64,000 bases of DNA from Anaerobacillus alkaliphilus (GTDB lineage Bacteria; Bacillota; Bacilli; Bacillales; Anaerobacillaceae), in assembly GCF_004116265.1 (NCBI RefSeq), contig NZ_QOUX01000047.1, positions 434,001 to 498,000 on the forward strand. Direction: 5' to 3'. Both the position numbers and the translations under genes were made by a program. Below the pieces are notes generated by a model. It did not search any database. It worked only from the letters and a program-made list of their open reading frames with translations, and was not told the origin of the DNA. This document shows, in pieces, positions 35,408 through 43,668 of the stretch; position 1 is the first letter of the stretch, and every line of letters begins with the position of its first letter.

Positions 35408-36316
35408 TTAATTGTTCTTTTCATAAACTCTAAGATTCCTATACACAAGTGTTAAAAGGGGAGCTTGAACTCTATGTTGCTCTGCTAATTGTAGTAAATA
35501 GCCCTGGATATGATCTGCCTCTGTTGGATACGATTTTTCCATATCACGTAGCATGGAAGATTTCATTGTGTAGGATTGTTTTCTCACCGTTTCCATGTGT
35601 TTACGTTCAATACCATCCGCAATAGGAGCACCAACAGCTCTCATAATTGTTGCTGTTTCTTCAAATAGCTGTTCAATAAAAGTTTCGCCTTCCTCACGGA
35701 TCGGTCCAATCGCTGAACGCATCAGTGTTGTAATTCCCGAAAGAGTCGTAATAAAGAGGTATTTATGCCAAATGTCTTGTACGATATTTTCACTTAAATG
35801 AAAGACTGTTTTGGTACCACTAAATACTTCTCTAATCGCTTCGACCCGAACACTCGTGCCACCCTTTAATTCACCAAATGATAATTGATGAGTCGGGCTT
35901 GTTTGAACGACCTCACCGTTCTCATTAAGTGTTGCTTCAACAAAACAAAGTCCTCCCAAAATCTTCTCCTGACCAAACATCTCTTTTAATTGATCAAAAT
36001 GTTGATAGCCATTTAGAAGTGGTAAAATCAACGTTTGATCTCCTATGTAAGGTTTAATAGCTTCTATCGCATTATGAAAATGATAGGATTTTGTTGCAAA
36101 CAAGATTAGGTCAAATGGTATCACTGCTTCTCCAGCAAGAATAGTTTTAGGCTGTAACTTGACATCGCCATGAACACTATTGATAACTAACCCATGTTCA
36201 GTTAGCTGTTTTTGTCTTGCTTCTCTAACAAGGAACGTAACATCTTCACCTTTTTCAACTAATCTACCTCCAAAGTAACCACCGACGGCACCCGCACCTA
36301 ATACTAATATCTTCAA
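35408..36316 (-). CDS. panE: 2-Dehydropantoate 2-reductase
   Basis: NADPH-dependent reductase that makes pantoate for coenzyme A. The 302-aa protein starts with the nucleotide-binding glycine motif ILVLGAGAVGGYFGGRL and has the catalytic lysine in LFATKSYHFHNA. The C-terminal helical domain has DIWHKYLFITTLSGITTLMR and SSMLRDMEKSYPTEADHIQGYLL (hinge Asn replaced in part, Glu/Asp region kept), typical of the ApbA/PanE family. Some members are ketopantoate reductase paralogues with other 2-keto acids as substrate, so symbol confidence is moderate. Confidence 0.85.
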   Translation of the reverse strand: MKILVLGAGAVGGYFGGRLVEKGEDVTFLVREARQKQLTEHGLVINSVHGDVKLQPKTILAGEAVIPFDLILFATKSYHFHNAIEAIKPYIGDQTLILPLLNGYQHFDQLKEMFGQEKILGGLCFVEATLNENGEVVQTSPTHQLSFGELKGGTSVRVEAIREVFSGTKTVFHLSENIVQDIWHKYLFITTLSGITTLMRSAIGPIREEGETFIEQLFEETATIMRAVGAPIADGIERKHMETVRKQSYTMKSSMLRDMEKSYPTEADHIQGYLLQLAEQHRVQAPLLTLVYRNLRVYEKNN

Positions 36317-36547
36317 AAAACGTTCTCCCCTTTCCTCAGATTGTTTTTACACTGATTTTTTTTCTACAAATGAATGGGAATATCCTTTATTACTAGGAGA
36401 ATATTAAAAGGAGAGGATTTTCTTAGATAGGAATTTTTACACCATGAGGTAGGTAGCGCTAGGTAAGAAAGCTCAATACGTTCTTGTCAAAATTATCACA
36501 TTACATTTACAAAATGCCCGGAGTACTATTGTTACCCATTTTCTTTG

Positions 36548-36576
36548 TTGACTGACTTGTATATACAAGTTATAAT
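36548..36576 (+). promoter_or_regulatory. Promoter of the trehalose operon
   Basis: TTGACT (36548-36553), a 17-bp spacer and TATAAT (36571-36576) form a near-consensus sigma-A promoter. Confidence 0.85.
36555..36570 (+). promoter_or_regulatory. TreR operator 1
   Basis: ACTTGTATATACAAGT is a perfect 16-bp palindrome that matches the TreR/GntR operator core TTGTATATACAA. It fills the promoter spacer, so bound TreR would exclude RNA polymerase. Confidence 0.85.
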
Positions 36577-36590
36577 TCGAATTAATCACA

Positions 36591-36606
36591 ACTTGTATAT
36601 ACAAGT
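36591..36606 (+). promoter_or_regulatory. TreR operator 2
   Basis: A second identical copy of ACTTGTATATACAAGT, 36 bp after the first, just after the likely transcription start. Two operators allow cooperative repression. Confidence 0.85.
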
Positions 36607-36617
36607 TCCGAATTTTA

Positions 36618-36632
36618 TGAAAGCGATTAATG
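36618..36632 (+). promoter_or_regulatory. cre-like site / 5'-UTR hairpin before treP
   Basis: TGAAAGCGATTA resembles a catabolite-responsive element, and AGCGATT (36622-36628) with AATCGCT (36634-36640) can form a hairpin in the leader. Either role is possible. Confidence 0.35.
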
Positions 36633-36656
36633 AAATCGCTACCAGGGGGAATACAA

Positions 36657-38069
36657 ATGGCAACAGTTGAAAGAAAAACAGTAGAACAAATCGTCGAAGC
36701 CATTGGTGGGGGAGAGAACATAGCTTCTGCCACTCATTGTGTGACTAGATTACGTTTTGTTTTACACGACGAAGGAAAAGTAAACAAAGAACAATTAGAA
36801 GGCCTCGAAATTGTCAAAGGTACCTTTAGTACAAACGGACAATATCAGGTCATTATTGGACAAGGCCTTGTAGATAAGGTCTACAGAGAGTTGGTCAAGA
36901 TAACTGGCATTGGCGAATCTTCAAAAGAAGACATAAAGGCTGCTGCTGAAAAGAAACTTAATCCACTTCAACGAGCAATTAAAACTTTAGCAGATATCTT
37001 TATTCCGATTTTACCTGCCATTGTTACTGCTGGTTTACTAATGGGGATTAACAATATCCTAACAGGTGCTGGAATTTTCTATGATGAGCAGTCAATTATT
37101 GATGTTCACACACAGTGGGCAGACTTTGCTAGCATCATTCATTTAATAGCTAACACGGCGTTTGTGTTTTTACCAGGTTTAATCGGTTGGTCGGCAGTTA
37201 AGAAATTTGGTGGAAATCCGTTACTTGGGATCGTCTTAGGTTTAATGCTGGTGCACCCTGATTTACTAAATGCATGGGCATACGGTGCTGCGAAAGAAGC
37301 GGGGACAATCCCATACTGGAATTTATTTGGGCTAGATATTGCAAAGGTTGGTTATCAAGGACAAGTATTGCCGATTTTGTTTGCTTCCTACGTTTTAGCC
37401 AAGTTAGAAATCGCATTGCGTAAACGAATTCCTGATGCGTTCCAACTATTATTAGTAGCTCCAATTGCACTACTCGTTACAGGTTTCCTAGCGTTTATCA
37501 TTATCGGACCAGTTACATTTGCAATCGGTAATGCAATTACATCGTTATTCGTTGGTGTTTTTGACAACTTTGCAGTCATTGGTGGTTTGTTATACGGGCT
37601 TATTTACGCACCACTAGTAATTACAGGGATGCATCACACGTTTTTAGCTGTTGATATTCAGCTAATTGGTACTACTGGTGCAACATTCTTATGGCCGATT
37701 TTAGCTTTATCAAATATTGCTCAAGGGTCTGCAGCTTTAGCGATGATGTTTGCGACGAAAGATGAAAAACTAAAAGGTTTATCACTAACCTCATCTGTTT
37801 CAGCTTATCTAGGTATTACTGAGCCAGCAATGTTTGGGGTAAATCTACGTTATAAATATCCGTTTATTTGTGCAATCATTGGATCTGGAATTGCTGCTGT
37901 TGTCATTACTGTTAATAAGGTACTGGCGTTTTCTATTGGTGTAGGTGGTTTACCAGGTATCTTTTCAATCTTCCCGGAAAAATGGTTACCGTTCTTCTTC
38001 GGGATGTTAATTGCGGTAATAGTACCTTTCGTCCTTACACTAACAGTAGCAAAAATTAAAAAAGCTTAA
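36657..38069 (+). CDS. treP: Trehalose-specific PTS enzyme IIBC
   Basis: Imports trehalose as trehalose 6-phosphate. The 470-aa protein has an EIIB domain (about residues 1-90) with the phospho-cysteine in ASATHCVTRLRFVL and the motif GTFSTNGQYQVIIGQGLV, then a ten-helix EIIC domain from about 105. No EIIA domain is present, so phosphate must come from an EIIA-Glc elsewhere. The ATG at 36657 follows CAGGGGGA. It is first in treP-treA-treR. Confidence 0.95.
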   Translation: MATVERKTVEQIVEAIGGGENIASATHCVTRLRFVLHDEGKVNKEQLEGLEIVKGTFSTNGQYQVIIGQGLVDKVYRELVKITGIGESSKEDIKAAAEKKLNPLQRAIKTLADIFIPILPAIVTAGLLMGINNILTGAGIFYDEQSIIDVHTQWADFASIIHLIANTAFVFLPGLIGWSAVKKFGGNPLLGIVLGLMLVHPDLLNAWAYGAAKEAGTIPYWNLFGLDIAKVGYQGQVLPILFASYVLAKLEIALRKRIPDAFQLLLVAPIALLVTGFLAFIIIGPVTFAIGNAITSLFVGVFDNFAVIGGLLYGLIYAPLVITGMHHTFLAVDIQLIGTTGATFLWPILALSNIAQGSAALAMMFATKDEKLKGLSLTSSVSAYLGITEPAMFGVNLRYKYPFICAIIGSGIAAVVITVNKVLAFSIGVGGLPGIFSIFPEKWLPFFFGMLIAVIVPFVLTLTVAKIKKA

Positions 38070-38079
38070 TGAACTAGAC

Positions 38080-38107
38080 ATACCGTTGGCGCTCATGCCA
38101 ATGGTAT
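38080..38107 (+). promoter_or_regulatory. Intercistronic stem-loop treP-treA
   Basis: ATACCGTTGGC pairs with GCCAATGGTAT (11 bp) around a 6-nt loop with no T-run. It could protect or differentially process the treP part of the mRNA. Confidence 0.6.
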
Positions 38108-38144
38108 TGTCCATTTACATATCAAAAAATGGAGTTGAATTGTA

Positions 38145-39812
38145 ATGAAACACAATGAATGGTGGAGAAAAGCTGTCGTCTATCAAATTTACCCAAAGAG
38201 CTTCAACGATACATCGGGAAATGGAGTAGGGGATATCCAAGGAATTATTGACAAACTAGATTACTTAAAAAAACTTGGGATCGATGTGATATGGTTAACA
38301 CCAATCTATGCTTCGCCTCAAATTGATAATGGCTATGATATTAGTGATTATTTTTCCATTCATGAGGAATACGGAACAATGGAGGATTTCGACCGTTTAC
38401 TATCAGAGGCTCATGAACGTGAGATTAAAGTCATCATGGACATTGTTGTCAATCATACGTCAACTGAACACGAATGGTTTAAAGAATCACAAAAATCAAA
38501 GGAAAGTCCTTACCGGGATTTCTATATATGGAAAGACCCTGTCGACGGAAAAGAGCCAACCAATTGGGTTTCTAAATTTGGTGGCTCTGCATGGAAGTTC
38601 GATGAAACGACTGCTCAGTACTACCTTCACTTATTTGATGTTACACAAGCCGATTTAAACTGGGAGAATGAAGAAGTTCGAAAAAAAGTGTATGACATGA
38701 TGCACTTTTGGTTTAATAAAGGTGTCGATGGTTTTCGCTTAGACGTAATTAACCTGATTTCAAAAAATCAACAGTTTCCAAATGACACACCACCTGGAGA
38801 TGGACGCCGGTTTTATACAGATGGACCAAGAGTTCATGAGTATATGAAGGAAATGAACCGAGAGGTATTCTCAAAATATGATGCGATGACGGTAGGGGAA
38901 ATGTCATCTACAACTATCGAGCATTGCATTCAATATACCAATCCTGAAAGTAAAGAACTGAGTATGACATTCAATTTTCATCATTTAAAAGTGGATTATC
39001 CGAACGGGGAAAAATGGGCCCTCGGCAAGATGGATTTTCACGCGTTAAAACAAATTTTATCGAAGTGGCAAATAGAAATGCACAAAGGCGGCGGTTGGAA
39101 CGCATTATTCTGGTGTAATCATGACCAACCTCGTGTTGTCACTCGTTATGGTAATGACGAAAAGTACCATCAGCAATCAGCGAAAATGTTGGCAACCACC
39201 ATTCATATGATGCAAGGTACTCCTTACATTTACCAAGGCGAAGAGTTCGGAATGACAGATCCGAAGTTTGATGACATTACAAAGTATCGTGATGTGGAAA
39301 CGATTAACTATTACCAAATCATGGAGGAGAAAGGTATTCCAACTGAAGAAATCATGGAGATTATTAAACGAAAGTCCCGTGACAACTCCCGTACACCTGT
39401 TCAATGGGATGCTAGTGAAAATGCAGGCTTTACGACAGGAACGCCATGGATTGGGATACCTGAAAATTATCAGACGATCAATGCTGAGGCTGCGTTAGAG
39501 GATAAAAATTCGATTTTTTATCACTATCAACAGTTAAATGGTTTAAGAAAGCAGTACGACGTCGTTACTCATGGCGATTATAAGTTACTAAACGCGGATC
39601 ATGAACAAATCTTTGCCTATTCAAGAACGTTTGAAAACGAAGGGTTAGTGGTGGTTTCCAATTTCTATGAGAAAGAGACCACATTTGAACTACCAAATGA
39701 CTTTAATCAAGTTCAGATCTTACTTTCCAATTATCCAGACCCGAGTCCTGACTTAAACCAGATTGTATTACGTCCATACGAATCAATTGTTTATCATTTT
39801 ACAAAGGAATGA
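38145..39812 (+). CDS. treA: Trehalose-6-phosphate hydrolase
   Basis: Cytoplasmic GH13 enzyme that splits trehalose 6-phosphate to glucose and glucose 6-phosphate. The 555-aa protein starts WWRKAVVYQIYPKSFNDTSG and has the GH13 regions MDIVVNHTS, the nucleophile Asp in DGFRLDVINLISK, the acid Glu in MTVGEMSS and the transition-state Asp in WCNHDQPRVV. Homologous oligo-1,6-glucosidases are close relatives, but the operon with treP and treR settles the call. Confidence 0.95.
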   Translation: MKHNEWWRKAVVYQIYPKSFNDTSGNGVGDIQGIIDKLDYLKKLGIDVIWLTPIYASPQIDNGYDISDYFSIHEEYGTMEDFDRLLSEAHEREIKVIMDIVVNHTSTEHEWFKESQKSKESPYRDFYIWKDPVDGKEPTNWVSKFGGSAWKFDETTAQYYLHLFDVTQADLNWENEEVRKKVYDMMHFWFNKGVDGFRLDVINLISKNQQFPNDTPPGDGRRFYTDGPRVHEYMKEMNREVFSKYDAMTVGEMSSTTIEHCIQYTNPESKELSMTFNFHHLKVDYPNGEKWALGKMDFHALKQILSKWQIEMHKGGGWNALFWCNHDQPRVVTRYGNDEKYHQQSAKMLATTIHMMQGTPYIYQGEEFGMTDPKFDDITKYRDVETINYYQIMEEKGIPTEEIMEIIKRKSRDNSRTPVQWDASENAGFTTGTPWIGIPENYQTINAEAALEDKNSIFYHYQQLNGLRKQYDVVTHGDYKLLNADHEQIFAYSRTFENEGLVVVSNFYEKETTFELPNDFNQVQILLSNYPDPSPDLNQIVLRPYESIVYHFTKE

Positions 39813-39835
39813 TAAACTACATTTAGGTGGTTAGG

Positions 39836-40545
39836 ATGAAAAATAAGTACGTAAAAATTTATGATGAGTTAGTTAGTTTCATTCAGGATGGGACTTTAAA
39901 GGCTCATACAAAGATACCTTCTGAGCATGATCTTGCCCTGCACTATCAGACAACGAGAGAAACGATCCGTAAGGCACTAAAGCTTTTGTCTGAGCATGGG
40001 TACATACAGAAAATGCAAGGCAAAGGCTCGATTGTACTAGATGTAAAAAAATTTGATTTTCCTATTTCTGGCTTGGTTAGTTTCAAAGAGCTGGCTGAAA
40101 AAATGGGACAACGGGCGAAGACAACATTGAAGAAGCTAGAAAGCAACACCCCAAATGATTACATTCGAGATCAATTAAAGGTGAAAAGCTCAGATAATGT
40201 TTGGGAAGTTGTGCGAGTTCGTGAGTTAGATGACGAAAAGGTGATTTTGGACAAGGATTTTTTAAACAAGAAATTAATTCCTGGTTTAACTGAAGAAATC
40301 TGCGAAAATTCACTTTATGAGTACATTGAAAATGAACTTGGCCTTGTGATTAGCTTCGCGAAAAAAGAAATTACCGTAGAAACGCCTACAGAAGAAGATC
40401 ATATGTATCTAGATATCGTAGGGCATGAAACATTGTCGTCGTAAAGAATTACGTCTATCTAGATAATGCAAACCTCTTTCAGTATACGGAATCCAGGCAC
40501 CGTCCAGATAAATTCCGCTTCGTTGACTTTGCCCGACGAAACTAA
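39836..40545 (+). pseudogene. treR: Trehalose operon repressor, C-terminus frameshifted
   Basis: GntR-family repressor with an N-terminal winged helix (KIPSEHDLALHYQTTRETIR) and a UTRA effector domain. The first frame stops at TAA 40442 after GHETLSS. In the next frame the normal TreR C-terminus continues without a break (VVVKNYVYLDNANLFQYT, then a segment ending FRFVDFARRN) to TAA 40543. A single-base deletion near 40430 explains this. The truncated frame lacks the last 35 residues of the effector domain. It may be a real inactivation (constitutive tre operon) or a sequencing error. ATG 39836 follows TTAGGTGGTTAGG. Confidence 0.85.
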
Positions 40546-40672
40546 AAAAACGAACTTAATCGGAGAGTACTGCAATAGTAACATAGATGGAAAAAAACGA
40601 GCCTCTCGATCAATTCTAAGGCTCGTTTCTAATTACGCTATCTGCAGTCTCTCCCTTGAGTTCGTTTTTTTT
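40544..40672. terminator. Nested hairpins between treR and metX
   Basis: An inner stem AAACGAGCC/GGCTCGTTT (40595-40628) sits inside a longer imperfect inverted repeat: AAAAAAACGAACT... (40544-40578) with ...AGTTCGTTTTTTT (40638-40672). Both ends are T-rich outward, so it can terminate in both directions. The 3' arm reaches the metX stop codon. Confidence 0.7.
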
Positions 40673-41756
40673 ATAACTTGCCACCAAGAAAATCACTAAT
40701 TATCTCAGAGTAGGAGGGTGAATTGATAATGGCCTCCATGTGACCATTGTCTGACACCAGCTCATGGTAGTAAGCGGTTCTCCCAAGACGATGTAGTCGA
40801 TCAACTAAATCCTTACTCTCACTTGCAGGGAAAATCAAGTCTGAAACAGTCGGGATTATGAGGACGTTAGCTTTAATCCTAGATAGGGCAGCTTCATAAG
40901 AGTCATATCCCTTTTCTAGCGTAAACTGTTGGCAAACACGACTAATATACAGCCAATGGTAAGGATCCACTGTTTCAACGCGTTTATTGACGATCTCATC
41001 TAATTTTTGATGAAAATGGATTGGCTGAAGTTCTCCTCGCAGGCTTGGTTTAACAGCCTCGTACCCCCATAATTGTTCTGCATACGGATAACTATACGCT
41101 TGTATCGTCATTCCTTTAATCGCTGAATAAACGCCGGCAATTTCATTTGCAAGAATTGCTTCTATTCCTAGTTGTAGTGGGTTGACGGATGTATATGTAG
41201 ACGTCCGACCAGTTGAAACAACAGCAATCACATGATCGATATCATCTGGATAATCGACTGCCCATTGCAGTGCTTGCATACCTCCCATGGATGGACCAGC
41301 AACACACACGAGATGGTTGATACCCAGTGTTTCTAGTAACAACTTCTGCAGACGAACAAAATCACGAATCGTAACCTGAGGGAAAGATAGACCGTAGCGT
41401 TGACCAGTAGAAGGGTCAATCGTCGCCGGACCTGTCGTGATCACATTCGGATGCTTTACGTTCACGTTCGAAATCACATCCATACATACGATAAAATACT
41501 GTTCGGTATCAAAAGCTTTTCCAGGTCCAATAAGTGGGGACCACCACCCAGGCTCTTGAATGACTTGATCAGAACCAATTCTGTAGCCGTCACCACCAGC
41601 ATGACTTGTCCCACTAAAGTAGTGGCAAATTAGGATGGCGTTAGACTTGTCTTCGTTTAATTCTCCGTATGTTTCGTATCCAGCAGTTACCGGCATCGTT
41701 ACGCCAGCCTCAAACAGAAACTCCTGGACTGTAAAGGATTGTTTGGTTATGTACAC
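40671..41756 (-). CDS. metX: Homoserine O-acetyltransferase family protein
   Basis: Alpha/beta-hydrolase enzyme that acetylates L-homoserine for methionine synthesis. The 361-aa protein shows the nucleophile Ser in CVAGPSMGGMQALQW, the Asp in IPTVSDLIFPAS and the His in DNGHMEAI (catalytic triad), and the oxyanion region ICHYFSGTSHAGGD. I chose the GTG at 41756, 8 bp after AAGGAG; the GTG at 41765 touches the ribosome site. Some homologues are general acyltransferases; methionine context is not seen nearby. Confidence 0.85.
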   Translation of the reverse strand: MYITKQSFTVQEFLFEAGVTMPVTAGYETYGELNEDKSNAILICHYFSGTSHAGGDGYRIGSDQVIQEPGWWSPLIGPGKAFDTEQYFIVCMDVISNVNVKHPNVITTGPATIDPSTGQRYGLSFPQVTIRDFVRLQKLLLETLGINHLVCVAGPSMGGMQALQWAVDYPDDIDHVIAVVSTGRTSTYTSVNPLQLGIEAILANEIAGVYSAIKGMTIQAYSYPYAEQLWGYEAVKPSLRGELQPIHFHQKLDEIVNKRVETVDPYHWLYISRVCQQFTLEKGYDSYEAALSRIKANVLIIPTVSDLIFPASESKDLVDRLHRLGRTAYYHELVSDNGHMEAIINSPSYSEIISDFLGGKL

Positions 41757-41901
41757 GTTTCTCACTCCTTAAAAATATCAAGGGTTTTTCCTAACTATAG
41801 CAAAAATAGATCTTTTTAGGAAAGCGTATTTTCCATTAGAAAAATAACGTGAAGTAAGGTAAAATATGGACATTACATTTTTTTAAAGAGAAAGGACTTA
41901 T

Positions 41902-43308
41902 ATGGATCGTTATCAACGCAACATTATCATCGCACTTATTATTGCAACATTTCTAGCTGCAATCGAAGTAACGGTCATTAGTACGGCTATGCCTGTAATT
42001 ACAAAAGACCTTGGTGGGCTTGACTTAATTAGCTGGGTTTTTGCGATTTACTTGTTAACGTACGCCGTTATGACACCGATTTTTGGAAAGCTAGCAGATT
42101 TATTTGGTCGGAAAAAAATATTTATAACCGGAGCCACGATCTTCTTGCTAGGTTCAGCGTTGTGCGGACTCTCGCAATCAATGGAACAATTAATTTTCTT
42201 TAGAGCATTACAAGGAATCGGGGCAGGGGCCTTAATGCCAATGACCTTTACCATTGTTGGTGATGTGTTCAAATATGAACAACGAGCCAGAGCACAAGCG
42301 ATTATAGGTTCTATCTGGGGTGTAGCCGGTATTTTCGGACCACTTGTTGGAGGATTTTTCGTTGATTTTTTCACTTGGCACTGGATCTTTTACATCAACA
42401 TCCCGTTTGGACTTGTCTCTATGTACCTAATTTCCAAATACCTGAAAGAAACGATTGAGAAAAAGAAACGTTCAATTGATTATGGAGGAGCAATTACTTT
42501 CATTATCGGTACGACCGCACTACTTTATGCGCTTCTTTCCGGTGGTAATGAGATCAATTGGAACGATAGTATTATGTTTACACTGTTTGGAACGGCGTTC
42601 GTATTTTTAGTTGTTTTCGTGATGATACAATTACGAGTGACAGAGCCAATGCTACCATTTCACTTATTTACAAATCGCCATTTGCTTATCGTCAATTTAA
42701 GTGGATTATTACTTGGCTCCATTCTGATTGGCTTAACTGCATACCTGCCACTTTGGGTACAAGGAGTACTTTTATTACCAGCGACCTCATCAGGACTAAC
42801 GTTAATTCCTATGTCGCTCGCATGGCCACTAGGAGCGTTTTTCAGTGGACGCTTTATTGTAAAATTAGGGACGAAACCAATATCTTTAGCTGGTGTCATT
42901 CTGATAGCACTAGGGAGTTTTGCACTTACATTTATAACGGAGCTGACCTCAAATCTATTTCTGATCATCATCATGATTGTGATCGGTTTAGGCTTCGGTC
43001 TATCATTTACCGTATTTACTGTTATCGTTCAATCCTCAGTTGATTGGAACAATCGTGGGGCAGCTGCTTCATCTAATGCCTTTTTACGAACATTAGGGCA
43101 AACGCTCGGAATCGCTGTATTAGGTGCTGTACTTAATCAACACATAGGTGGGCACACCAATAATGGTACCGATGTGGCACCTGACTTACTAGCTGCAGGG
43201 CTTCATTCTGTCTTTATTATTTTAGCGGTTGTCGCAACCGTCTGTGTCTTATTAGTCGCTAGCTTTTTACCAAAAGAGCAGCCAGATTATGCAAAGGAAT
43301 CAAATTAA
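41902..43308 (+). CDS. MFS drug/H+ antiporter, DHA2 type (14 spans)
   Basis: A 468-aa transporter with about 14 hydrophobic segments. The start AAIEVTVISTAMPVITKDLGG carries the D/E motif of DHA2 pumps, GKLADLFGRKKIF is motif A and GIGAGALMPMTF with GPLVGGFFVDFFTWHWIFYIN is motif C. It is related to EmrB/QacA/YcnB-type exporters. Ribosome site AGAAAGGAC. The substrate cannot be predicted. It stands alone with its own terminator. Confidence 0.9.
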   Translation: MDRYQRNIIIALIIATFLAAIEVTVISTAMPVITKDLGGLDLISWVFAIYLLTYAVMTPIFGKLADLFGRKKIFITGATIFLLGSALCGLSQSMEQLIFFRALQGIGAGALMPMTFTIVGDVFKYEQRARAQAIIGSIWGVAGIFGPLVGGFFVDFFTWHWIFYINIPFGLVSMYLISKYLKETIEKKKRSIDYGGAITFIIGTTALLYALLSGGNEINWNDSIMFTLFGTAFVFLVVFVMIQLRVTEPMLPFHLFTNRHLLIVNLSGLLLGSILIGLTAYLPLWVQGVLLLPATSSGLTLIPMSLAWPLGAFFSGRFIVKLGTKPISLAGVILIALGSFALTFITELTSNLFLIIIMIVIGLGFGLSFTVFTVIVQSSVDWNNRGAAASSNAFLRTLGQTLGIAVLGAVLNQHIGGHTNNGTDVAPDLLAAGLHSVFIILAVVATVCVLLVASFLPKEQPDYAKESN

Positions 43309-43311
43309 GAC

Positions 43312-43344
43312 AAAAAGGTCGTTTCTAATGGGAACGACCTTTTA
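43312..43344. terminator. Bidirectional terminator after the MFS gene
   Basis: AAAAGGTCGTT pairs with AACGACCTTTT, located between two convergent genes. Confidence 0.9.
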
Positions 43345-43350
43345 TCTTAC

Positions 43351-43536
43351 TTATAACTTTTTATAATTCTTATGTTGGACAACCGTTTTTCTTGGCTTAT
43401 CATTTTCTTCTCTAGTATCTAATTCAATCGATGAAGAGTTATTGTATACGCCGATAATGGTCCCTTTTTCTCCTTTAAAATCTCCGGCAGTAATTTGAAT
43501 TGCGTCTCCAGGTTGAACAGTAATTTCCTCTGACAT
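43351..43536 (-). CDS. KOW-motif small protein (DUF2187, YkvS-like)
   Basis: A 61-aa protein with one KOW motif: VQPGDAIQITAGDFKGEKGTIIGVYNN, the fold used by ribosomal protein L24 and NusG to bind RNA. B. subtilis YkvS has the same size and pattern. The ATG follows AGGAGGTTAC. It may bind RNA or ribosomes. The divergent neighbour is an RNase J gene. Confidence 0.8.
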   Translation of the reverse strand: MSEEITVQPGDAIQITAGDFKGEKGTIIGVYNNSSSIELDTREENDKPRKTVVQHKNYKKL

Positions 43537-43668
43537 AGAAGTAACCTCCTCTTTTGGTCTAACAGTAGAATTTGTTTGTTCGTAGTCACTTATACTTTTT
43601 AAAATTCATAAATCTTTTCTAATAAAAGAAGCCATACTAAAAGCAAAACGTAGTAGGGGGGAATCGCC

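Noticed and set aside
39836-40545. Programmed frameshift in treR
   Set aside because: No slippery heptamer or stimulating structure is visible at the shift, and TreR is not known to be recoded.
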